Assembly (NCBI GenBank): GCA_036494545.1
Contig: DASXOB010000006.1
Coordinates: 291,167 to 355,166 of the forward strand
From: JAICXG01 sp036494545
GTDB lineage: Bacteria; Verrucomicrobiota; Verrucomicrobiia; Chthoniobacterales; UBA10450
Reading direction: 5' to 3'
DNA: 64,000 bases
Shown here in pieces: positions 34,478 through 42,058 of this stretch. How positions within the stretch are numbered: position 1 is the first letter of the stretch; each line of letters starts with the position of its first letter. Made by a program: the position numbers and the translations under genes. The notes beneath the pieces were generated by a model that saw nothing but the letters and a program-made list of their open reading frames with translations, had not been told where the DNA came from and did not search any database.

Positions 34478-34499
34478 GCTGCCCGCTCAAGATCACGCG

Positions 34500-35771
34500 A
34501 TGACTTTCTCGCCCGATGAAGATTTTGCCCGACAGCTCGACGCCGAGGATCCGTTGCGCCGCTTTCGCGGCCGGTTTTGTATTCCAGCCGATGCGCGCGG
34601 CCAGGAACTGATTTATTTCGTTGGTAATTCGTTAGGCCTGATGCCCAGGAGCACTCGCGGCATCATCGAACAAGAGCTGGATGATTGGGCACGCCTGGCG
34701 GTTGACGCGCATTTCGATGCCGCTACACCCTGGTATTCCTATCACGAGACGCTTCGCGATCCTGCTGCCCGGATCGTTGGCGCGGAACCGGACGAAGTCG
34801 TCTGCATGAACAGCCTGACGGTGAATTTGCACCTGCTCATGGCAACCTTTTATCGGCCGAGTAAAACGCGACACAAGATCCTGATGGAGGATCCGGCCTT
34901 TCCTTCCGATACCTACGCCGTCAAGTCGCAGATCGTTCACCATGGCTTTCAGCCTAACGAATCGCTGCTGCTCGCCAGCCCGAGGGCAGGGGAGGAGACG
35001 ATTCGCGAGGAGGACATCGAGAAGTTGCTCGAACAAGAGGGCCAACAGATCGCGCTCGTCCTTTTTGCGGGGGTGAACTTTTTTACTGGTCAGCTTTTCA
35101 ACCTTGCTCGGATCACCGCGCTCGCTCAGCAACAGGGTTGCATCGTGGGGATCGATCTTGCCCATGCCGCCGGTAACGTGCCGCTTCACCTGCATGATTG
35201 GAACGTCGATTTCGCCGTCTGGTGCTCCTACAAATATCTTAACTCCGGACCAGGCGCGGTCGCAGGCGCATTCGTGCACGAGCGCCACGCACGCAATCGC
35301 GCATTGCCGCGCTTCGCGGGCTGGTGGGGGAATGATCCGGGGACGCGATTTCGCATGCAGTTGGAGTCTGAATTTGTTCCCGTGTCTTCCGCAGACGCGT
35401 GGCAAATCAGCAATCCGCCGATTCTGGCCATGGCGCCGCTACGCACTTCCTTTGCGATTTTCGATGAGGCCGGGGGAATGGCGCCGCTACGAGAGAAATC
35501 GGAACGACTCACCGGCTATCTTCAGTTCCTACTCGATCAGGCGCCCTCCAAGCTGTTCAACGTTATTACGCCGCGCTTGCCTAACGAACGCGGCTGCCAG
35601 CTCTCCATCCTCGTGCGCGAACATCCGAAGGAGCTATTTCGTACCCTTGAGGCCGCAGGAGTGAAGACAGATTTTCGCGAACCGAACGTGATTCGCGTCG
35701 CGCCCACACCCTTCTACAACACCTTTCACGAGGTCTGGCGTTTCGCGCAGATCCTCGTCACTCACCATTAG
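34500..35771 (+). CDS. kynU: Kynureninase
   Basis: PLP enzyme cleaving kynurenine or 3-hydroxykynurenine to (3-hydroxy)anthranilate and alanine. IYFVGNSLGLMPRS matches the N-terminal signature, EVVCMNSLTVNLHLLMATFYRP and DLAHAAGNVPLHLHDWNVDFAVWCSYKYLNSGPG follow, with PLP lysine K245. The ATG at 34500 gives 423 aa, as expected. Last gene of the seven-gene run; the kynurenine 3-monooxygenase gene lies 0.5 kb further on. Confidence 0.95.
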   Translation: MTFSPDEDFARQLDAEDPLRRFRGRFCIPADARGQELIYFVGNSLGLMPRSTRGIIEQELDDWARLAVDAHFDAATPWYSYHETLRDPAARIVGAEPDEVVCMNSLTVNLHLLMATFYRPSKTRHKILMEDPAFPSDTYAVKSQIVHHGFQPNESLLLASPRAGEETIREEDIEKLLEQEGQQIALVLFAGVNFFTGQLFNLARITALAQQQGCIVGIDLAHAAGNVPLHLHDWNVDFAVWCSYKYLNSGPGAVAGAFVHERHARNRALPRFAGWWGNDPGTRFRMQLESEFVPVSSADAWQISNPPILAMAPLRTSFAIFDEAGGMAPLREKSERLTGYLQFLLDQAPSKLFNVITPRLPNERGCQLSILVREHPKELFRTLEAAGVKTDFREPNVIRVAPTPFYNTFHEVWRFAQILVTHH

Positions 35772-35785
35772 TCAGTTTCGCTCTC

Positions 35786-36187
35786 CTAGCTAAGGAGCTC
35801 CCGCACGCAGCTGATCAGGCCCGCAATCGGAAATGGCTTCACGAGGAATTTCACTTCGTTCTCGATCAGGAAGTGCCGCACCTGCGGATCGGTCGCGTAG
35901 CCGGTAATGAAGATAAAGCGGTCGCCCAGGTCGGGACGCAGACTGCGCGCCTGAAGATAAAATTGATCGCCCTGAAGGTTCGGCATTTTCAAATCGCAGA
36001 TGACCGCGTCATAGGCATGGGCTTTCACCTTTAGAAGTGCCTCATCGCCATCGAAAGCAAGGTCGACCAGAAAATTCTCATCGGCCAGAATCCACTGCAA
36101 AGCGGAGGCGAGTTGTTTGTCGTCATCCACCAAAAGGAGCGCCTTAAGTTCAAAGGTCTGGCCAGCTGGTTGTTGCTCGGGATTCAT
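35786..36187 (-). CDS. CheY-like single-domain response regulator
   Basis: 133-aa receiver domain: acidic pocket D21 D22, phospho-acceptor D65 (ICDLKMPN), T95 (FITG) and K117 (FLVKPF). There is no output domain. It lies opposite-strand between kynU and the monooxygenase gene. Partner kinase is not in the window. Confidence 0.9.
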   Translation of the reverse strand: MNPEQQPAGQTFELKALLLVDDDKQLASALQWILADENFLVDLAFDGDEALLKVKAHAYDAVICDLKMPNLQGDQFYLQARSLRPDLGDRFIFITGYATDPQVRHFLIENEVKFLVKPFPIAGLISCVRELLS

Positions 36188-36288
36188 CGCTCCGATGCAG
36201 CACTAGCAATCGCAGTGCCACTGTGGGTAGTGGCCACGGTGCGACCAAAGCTTGGCAAATTCCCCGAAACAGTCACGATATCGTCTGC

Positions 36289-37623
36289 ATGGCAGTGAAG
36301 TTTACGCTCATCGGCAGCGGCCTGGCCGGCGGGCTGCTCGCAGCCTTTCTAGGACGCCGAGGATACGAGGTCGAGCTTTTCGAACGTCGATCCGACCCGC
36401 GCGAGGGAAATCTGGTCGGTGGACGTTCGATTAATCTCGCACTATCGACGCGTGGCATTCATGCGCTGCAAGAGGTCGGGCTGGCCGAGCAAGTGCTGCA
36501 ACATGCGATCCCGATGCGCGGCCGGATGATTCACGATCGTTCAGGCGGAATGCACTTCTCGCCCTATGATCGCGACCCTAATAAGTGGATTAATTCCATC
36601 GGACGCGGCGCTCTGAATACGGTGGTGATCGAAGCGGCCCAGCGACATCCCAACGTGCAGGTGAGATTCAATCACGGCTGCAGTCGAGTCGATCTCGAAC
36701 AACCCTCGGCCCAGCTCGTTCACACTCAGACTAATGAGGCCAGCACCTCGCTCGCCGACGCGATCGTAGGGGTCGACGGAGCTTTTTCTGCGGTCCGACG
36801 TTCGATGCAAAGACTCGATCGGTTTGAATATAGTCAGAGTTACCTTCCACACGGATATAAGGAGTTAACTATTCCGCCAGGGCCGGACGGCTTGTGGCAA
36901 ATGGAGAAAAATGCGCTCCACATCTGGCCGCGCAAGAGTTTCATGATGATCGCGCTTCCTAACCCAGACGCTTCGTTTACTTGTACCTTGTTTTGGGAGT
37001 TTGAAGGTCGACGCAGCTTCGCCTCGATGAAGAATGACGACGACGTGCTCCGATTCTTCGACCAAGAATTTCCCGATGCGGTCGCACTCATGCCTTCGCT
37101 CCTGGAGGATTACTGGCATAACCCAACTGGATCATTAGTTACGATCCGTTGCGCGCCTTGGTTCTATGGAGATAAGATCGCTCTTGTCGGAGATGCGGCG
37201 CATGCCGTCGTGCCTTTTTACGGGCAGGGGATGAACGCGGCCTTCGAAGATTGCGTGGTATTCGATGAGTGTCTGGCCGAATTCCCTAACGACCGTAAGA
37301 AAGCCTTCGCCGAATATTTCGAAAGACGGAAGGCAAATGCAGACGCCCTGGCTGATCTCGCGGTGCATAACTTTATCGAGATGCGCGATAAGACGGCTTC
37401 GCGTGCGTTTCGGGCGAAGAAGAAGCTTGATCATCTTCTGGAGGGATGGCTGCCACAGGTTTACCTGCCGCTCTACGCTATGGTCGCGTTTACCCGGATA
37501 CCTTATGCGGAGGCGCAGCGGCGCGCCCGGAAACAGGATACTCTTATCTACACCTTGCTGTTTACCCTGGCTGCAGTCGTCTTGCTGCTTCTTATCTTCC
37601 TCATCAAGTCCCTGGTGATTTGA
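36289..37623 (+). CDS. kmo: Kynurenine 3-monooxygenase
   Basis: FAD-dependent hydroxylase turning kynurenine into 3-hydroxykynurenine with NADPH. FAD-binding LIGSGLAGGLLAAFLGRRG is near the start, GGRSINLALSTRG is the KMO hallmark, and the second FAD motif VGDAAHAVVPFYGQGMNAAFEDC follows. About 444 aa from the ATG at 36289. The C-terminus has a strongly hydrophobic stretch (TLLFTLAAVVLLLLIFLIKSL), like the membrane-anchoring tail of eukaryotic KMO. Confidence 0.93.
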   Translation: MAVKFTLIGSGLAGGLLAAFLGRRGYEVELFERRSDPREGNLVGGRSINLALSTRGIHALQEVGLAEQVLQHAIPMRGRMIHDRSGGMHFSPYDRDPNKWINSIGRGALNTVVIEAAQRHPNVQVRFNHGCSRVDLEQPSAQLVHTQTNEASTSLADAIVGVDGAFSAVRRSMQRLDRFEYSQSYLPHGYKELTIPPGPDGLWQMEKNALHIWPRKSFMMIALPNPDASFTCTLFWEFEGRRSFASMKNDDDVLRFFDQEFPDAVALMPSLLEDYWHNPTGSLVTIRCAPWFYGDKIALVGDAAHAVVPFYGQGMNAAFEDCVVFDECLAEFPNDRKKAFAEYFERRKANADALADLAVHNFIEMRDKTASRAFRAKKKLDHLLEGWLPQVYLPLYAMVAFTRIPYAEAQRRARKQDTLIYTLLFTLAAVVLLLLIFLIKSLVI

Positions 37624-37624
37624 T

Positions 37625-38212
37625 TCAAAAGCAGAATGTTCCCTCGCAGATGCTTTCGGCAATCTTCCGACGGCCGTTAGGGCTCTCCTTCGCCCGGAGC
37701 TTCTCCGGCAGGACTTCTTTCGGTCCCGGCCGACCGATTGCGGCCATCGCTTCGATCTGAAATTCCTTTGGGATCCTTAGCTCATCTCTGGCTCGCTCGT
37801 AGTCGAACCCTTCCATCCCATGGACGACAAGGCCTTGCCGAAATCCTTGCAAGGCAAAGCTAAGCCAGGCAGCTCCGGTATCATAAGCGTGACTAACGGA
37901 AGGTTCGTTGTTGTATTCGAAAGTCGTCCGGGAGATGAATACGACCAGCGCGGCCGCGTTGATCGCCCACGCTTTGTTTCCTTCTACAAGTAAGTCGAAA
38001 AACTTCGGCCAATGTTCGGTTCCGCGTCGGGCATAAAGCGCACGCCACTGTTGTGCGTTAAATGATGAAGGTGCCCACCGAGCCGCTTCAAACAACCTCA
38101 TCAGCTCCTCGACGGGAACCTCCTCTCCGGACATTGCCCGAGGCGACCAACGGTCGAGCAGGAGGGACTCAATCGGGTAGTCGGCTTTACGAAACTCGCT
38201 TCCTTTGATCAT
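37625..38212 (-). CDS. Nitroreductase-family protein
   Basis: 195-aa FMN-dependent oxidoreductase. The N-terminal RWSPRAMSGEEVPVEELMRLFEAARWAPSSFNAQQWR block is the family signature (FMN-binding RWSPRAM and SSFNAQQWR). The C-terminal AAIGRPGPKEVLP is also typical. Such enzymes reduce nitroaromatics or quinones in vitro; the cellular substrate is unknown. It lies 2 bp from the convergent kmo stop. Confidence 0.88.
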   Translation of the reverse strand: MIKGSEFRKADYPIESLLLDRWSPRAMSGEEVPVEELMRLFEAARWAPSSFNAQQWRALYARRGTEHWPKFFDLLVEGNKAWAINAAALVVFISRTTFEYNNEPSVSHAYDTGAAWLSFALQGFRQGLVVHGMEGFDYERARDELRIPKEFQIEAMAAIGRPGPKEVLPEKLRAKESPNGRRKIAESICEGTFCF

Positions 38213-38325
38213 GACGATCGACCTTGCGCAAAACTCATTCCGTTGTCGAAATCAATTTCTGCACCATGCCATTTGTTTTTTTGTCCCGCTCGTTCCAGAG
38301 TCGCTCGTTTCACGTATCGCATGCC

Positions 38326-39696
38326 ATGAAAGATCTAACTGAGGGTTCAGTTGTAAAGCATCTCGTGCAGATGGGCGCCTTTCTAGCCGTGAGCATGGTG
38401 GTGCAAACGTTATATCTTTTGGCGGATCTGTACTGGGTGGGCCGCCTTGGGAAGGAAGCAATCGCTGCCGTGGGATTGGCAGGTAATCTCACCATGATTG
38501 TGCTCGCTCTTACGCAGATGGTCGGCGTAGGAACAACCACCCTGATTTCGCAGGCGGCCGGTCGCAAAGATCAGCCACACGCAGAAACTGTCTTTAACCA
38601 ATCCTTCATTATGTCGCTGGGGATTGGCATTTCGTTAGGTATTCTTGGATTTGCCGTCCGCAACTCTTACTGTAACTCATTGGCGGCTGATGCCTCGACC
38701 GCGGCCTTGGCCAGAGACTATCTTCTCTGGTTTATTCCTGGCCTGGTCCTCCAGTTTCCGCTCGTGACCCTCGGTTCGGCTATGCGCGCGACCGGCATTG
38801 TCAAACCGGCAGTAGGATTCCAGGTACTGAGCGTGGTTTTGAATATGATTCTCGCCCCGCTTCTCGTCTTTGGTCTCGTGGGTTTGCCGCGTCTGGGTGT
38901 GAAGGGAGCCGCCTTGGCGACATTTATCGCGATCCTGGTCGCCAATCTCCTCATGATAGTCTACTTCGAAAAAAGCTATCATTATGTGCGCTTTCGAGCT
39001 GCGAGTTTGCGTCCGCGCTTAAGAGTGTGGTGGGCGATGTTGCGCGTAGGTCTGCCCGCCGGAGCAGAGTTTGCACTGCTCTTCATTAACGTTTTGATCG
39101 TTTACGGAATTATCCGTGATTTTGGGCCCGCGGCGCAGGCGGGATTTGGGATCGCCGCCAGAGTTATGCAGGCGCTTTTCCTTCCCGTGGTGGCGCTCAG
39201 TTTCGCGCTCAGTCCGGTCGTAGGACAGAACTTCGGCGGCCGGCGCGGCGACCGGGTGCGACAATCCGTTTTCGCCGCTATCGGGCTCGCCTCCGCTATT
39301 ATGTTTCTGCTCGCGCTGCTGGCGCATTATTGGCCCGCGTCTTTGATCCGCGGTTTCTCAGCCGATGCGCGCGTCATCGCTTTTGGCAGTGAATACCTGC
39401 GCATTGTCGCTCTTAACTTCGTCGCAGCCGGAATCGTCTTTTCCACTTCCAGCGTCTTTCAAGGATTAGGCAATACACTGCCACCTTTGCTGAGCTCCAT
39501 GCTACGCGTCCTGACCTTTGCGCTCCCGGCAATCTGGCTTTCCCGGAAGGCTGGTTTTGAGATCCGAACAGTCTGGTATCTGTCAGTTGCGTCGCAAGTG
39601 TTTCAGGCCTGCCTCAATCTCTTTCTTCTCTGGCGCGAGATGCGAAGGAAGTTAACTTTTCCTGAAGCCGCTGATTTTGTTCCGGCGACGTCATAA
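38326..39696 (+). CDS. MATE-family efflux transporter
   Basis: About 456 aa with 12 hydrophobic segments. VKHLVQMGAFLAVSMVVQTLYLLADLYWVGRLGKEAIAAVGLAGN is the MATE N-terminal signature. The second half begins near VWWAMLRVGLPAGAEFALLF. Sodium- or proton-coupled drug or metabolite export is expected. The ATG at 38326 replaces a longer frame from 38224 that starts with unrelated residues. Stops directly next to the convergent MFS gene. Confidence 0.9.
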   Translation: MKDLTEGSVVKHLVQMGAFLAVSMVVQTLYLLADLYWVGRLGKEAIAAVGLAGNLTMIVLALTQMVGVGTTTLISQAAGRKDQPHAETVFNQSFIMSLGIGISLGILGFAVRNSYCNSLAADASTAALARDYLLWFIPGLVLQFPLVTLGSAMRATGIVKPAVGFQVLSVVLNMILAPLLVFGLVGLPRLGVKGAALATFIAILVANLLMIVYFEKSYHYVRFRAASLRPRLRVWWAMLRVGLPAGAEFALLFINVLIVYGIIRDFGPAAQAGFGIAARVMQALFLPVVALSFALSPVVGQNFGGRRGDRVRQSVFAAIGLASAIMFLLALLAHYWPASLIRGFSADARVIAFGSEYLRIVALNFVAAGIVFSTSSVFQGLGNTLPPLLSSMLRVLTFALPAIWLSRKAGFEIRTVWYLSVASQVFQACLNLFLLWREMRRKLTFPEAADFVPATS

Positions 39697-41019
39697 CTAT
39701 GACGGCCCATTTCCTCTCGCGACCATTGCCGGTTTCGTGCGAAAAGCAATGACCGCAGCCATGATAGCAAAAATGGCGAGGCAAAGGAAAGACTCGCGAT
39801 AAGTGCCGGTGCGAGCTTTGAGGACGCCGATTAGTGAGGGACCGAAAAACCCACCTACGTTAGCGATCATTGTAACCATGGCTATTCCTGCCGCCGCCGC
39901 GCGACCATTAAGGAACTGCGTAGGCATCGACCAAAACGGGCCATAGGAGGCGCAATGTCCTGCTGGCACGAGGGCGAGTGCGGCAAGGGCGAGCAGTGGC
40001 TGGCGCAACAATGCACAGCCGATAAATCCAATGCCCATGACCAGGCAGGGTAGGGCAACGTGGAGCGGACGTTCCCCGGTGCGATCTGAGTGCGCGCCAT
40101 TCAGCTGCATGGCGACGACGGTAATAAGGCTGACTCCTGCCAGCACTAATCCTACGCCGACATTACCTAGGCCAAGAAGAGACTGCACGACGAGCGGAGC
40201 CCCAAAGGAGTAACCATAAAAACCTGCGGCCACGAAAAGGAAGATAACGCCCAAACGCCAAACAACCGGATTGGTAAGGACGAGGCGAATGTCCATGACT
40301 CGTGCGGCCTGACGATCTTCACGCTCAGCGTTAAGCTTAGCGACCAGCCACTCACGCTCGACCGGAGTCAGCCAGCCAGCTGTCTCTGGACCGTCGTTCA
40401 AGACGAAAAGGACACTAAAACCGAATAGAATTGCCGGCAATCCTTCCAACAAAAAGAGCCATTGCCATCCTCTCAAACCACAAGTCCCATCCAGCCCAAG
40501 GAGTAGACCCGAAAGAGCCCCACCAACAAAGCCTGAAACCGGTACGGCAGTCATGAAAGCAGCGATGGCACGAGCTCGCTGCGCGACGGGATACCAGAGG
40601 CTAAGATAATAAATCATCCCGGGAAAGAATCCGGCTTCGGCGGCGCCAAGGAGAAATCTTAAGAGATAGAAAGCGGTGGGAGTCTGGACGAGCATTAGGC
40701 CCACCGAGATAATGCCCCACGTTATCATGATGCGAGCGATCCAAAGCCGTGCGCCCACTCGCTCAAGGACGAGGTTGCTTGGAACTTCAAAGAGACAATA
40801 ACCCAGGAAGAAGACGCCGGAGCCAGCACCGAAGGTCGCGGAGCTGAAATGCAGATCGTCGTTCATCTGTAGAGCGGCAAAGCCAACATTGACCCGATCC
40901 AGCCAGGCCACGATGTAGAGTACGAACAAAAAGGGAATAAGATGGTGCGAGACTTTGGACAGGGTTGCGCTCGCCAATTCATTGTCTGTTTTGGTCACGT
41001 TTCGATTCGAGCCTTTCAC
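39697..41019 (-). CDS. MFS transporter, anion:cation symporter type
   Basis: 440 aa, 12 hydrophobic segments. ILYIVAWLDRVNVGFAALQMNDDLHFS near the start and FFLGYCLFEVPSNLVLERVGARLWIARIMITWG are typical of the ACS branch that takes up tartrate, 4-hydroxyphenylacetate or similar organic acids. WYPVAQRARAIAAFMTAVPVSGFVGGALSG is also characteristic. Likely an organic acid importer; substrate unknown. Confidence 0.88.
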   Translation of the reverse strand: MKGSNRNVTKTDNELASATLSKVSHHLIPFLFVLYIVAWLDRVNVGFAALQMNDDLHFSSATFGAGSGVFFLGYCLFEVPSNLVLERVGARLWIARIMITWGIISVGLMLVQTPTAFYLLRFLLGAAEAGFFPGMIYYLSLWYPVAQRARAIAAFMTAVPVSGFVGGALSGLLLGLDGTCGLRGWQWLFLLEGLPAILFGFSVLFVLNDGPETAGWLTPVEREWLVAKLNAEREDRQAARVMDIRLVLTNPVVWRLGVIFLFVAAGFYGYSFGAPLVVQSLLGLGNVGVGLVLAGVSLITVVAMQLNGAHSDRTGERPLHVALPCLVMGIGFIGCALLRQPLLALAALALVPAGHCASYGPFWSMPTQFLNGRAAAAGIAMVTMIANVGGFFGPSLIGVLKARTGTYRESFLCLAIFAIMAAVIAFRTKPAMVARGNGPS

Positions 41020-41293
41020 CTTAACTCTGTTGCGAGTGCGGCCCAGGGCATTGCGCCATGATAACTCCTTAATTTGAAGGTGCGTTAGGCAAAGTTATTT
41101 GCAATAGAGCGGACCGCTTGAACGGTTTCAGGCGATGCCCGATCTGGATGAACCGATTGTTCATGAGCGTGGCCTGAGGCGGTGGCGTTCACACTCCTAA
41201 GGCGAGGCAGGCGGGCGCTTGCATTCAGACGTCGGGACAGAAAAGGAGGTTTTTTGCACTTGTTCGCGTTTCCATTCCGACGACGCTACCGGC

Positions 41294-42058
41294 GTGCAGC
41301 GTGCATTGATCGTTTCTATCCACGACGTGGCTCCGCTTACGCGAGCCCGCGTCGAACCAATCTTGCAGGAAATGACGCAAGCAGGCGCGACGCCTTGCTC
41401 ACTATTGGTCGTGCCGGACTATCATCGGCAGGGGCGTTCGTTAGGTGATCCGGGTTTCGTTTCGTGGTTGCGAAACTTGGAGGCCGATGGGCATGAAATT
41501 GTGGTTCACGGCTTTTATCACCAACGGATGCGCCCCAAAACCGAGACGACGCGACAGAAGATTCTAACGCGCATCTACACGGCCGATGAGGGCGAGTTCT
41601 ATGATCTTGGCTACGACGGAGCGCGCGCGTTGTTGCGCGAAGCGCAGGTTGAATTTTCCGCCCACGGTTTCCGTCCGGGTGGTTTTGTTGCCCCGGCATG
41701 GCTGCTAGGAGCCGATGCGGAGCGAGCGGCACGCGACCTTGGTTTCCGCTACACCACCACGCTACGAGGTGTGCGAGAACTCCAAAGTGGAGAAGAAGTG
41801 CTTTCGCAATCACTGGTATATAGCGTTCGGAGCGACTGGCGTTGCGCAGTTAGTCTTCTTTGGAATCGCACTCTCTTTCGTCGTCTGACAAGAAACCCGC
41901 TCTTGCGCCTGAGCCTTCATCCGCCTGATATCGATCACTCAGGTATTTGGCATCAAATTCGTGCACTCACTGGGCGGGCACTGCGCGATCGTAATCCAAC
42001 GACCTATGAACGCTGGATTGCCGAGCGATTCGGCGAACAAGAAACGGCTTTGGCATGA
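41294..42058 (+). CDS. DUF2334-type polysaccharide deacetylase
   Basis: Likely metal-dependent deacetylase of the NodB-like clan. SIHDVAPLTRARVEPILQEM is the first motif (catalytic Asp in HD), GHEIVVHGFYHQRM the second (zinc His pair), and RPGGFVAPAWLL the third. The frame opens at 41219 with an unusual leader; the GTG at 41294 (255 aa) starts just before the first motif. Its stop overlaps the ATG of the PHP-glycosyltransferase gene, implying a shared pathway. Confidence 0.82.
   Translation: MQRALIVSIHDVAPLTRARVEPILQEMTQAGATPCSLLVVPDYHRQGRSLGDPGFVSWLRNLEADGHEIVVHGFYHQRMRPKTETTRQKILTRIYTADEGEFYDLGYDGARALLREAQVEFSAHGFRPGGFVAPAWLLGADAERAARDLGFRYTTTLRGVRELQSGEEVLSQSLVYSVRSDWRCAVSLLWNRTLFRRLTRNPLLRLSLHPPDIDHSGIWHQIRALTGRALRDRNPTTYERWIAERFGEQETALA

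Noticed and set aside
34632..35405. Minus-strand frame of 257 codons opposite kynureninase
   Set aside because: Kynureninase is certain on the plus strand; the antisense translation has no recognisable motif.
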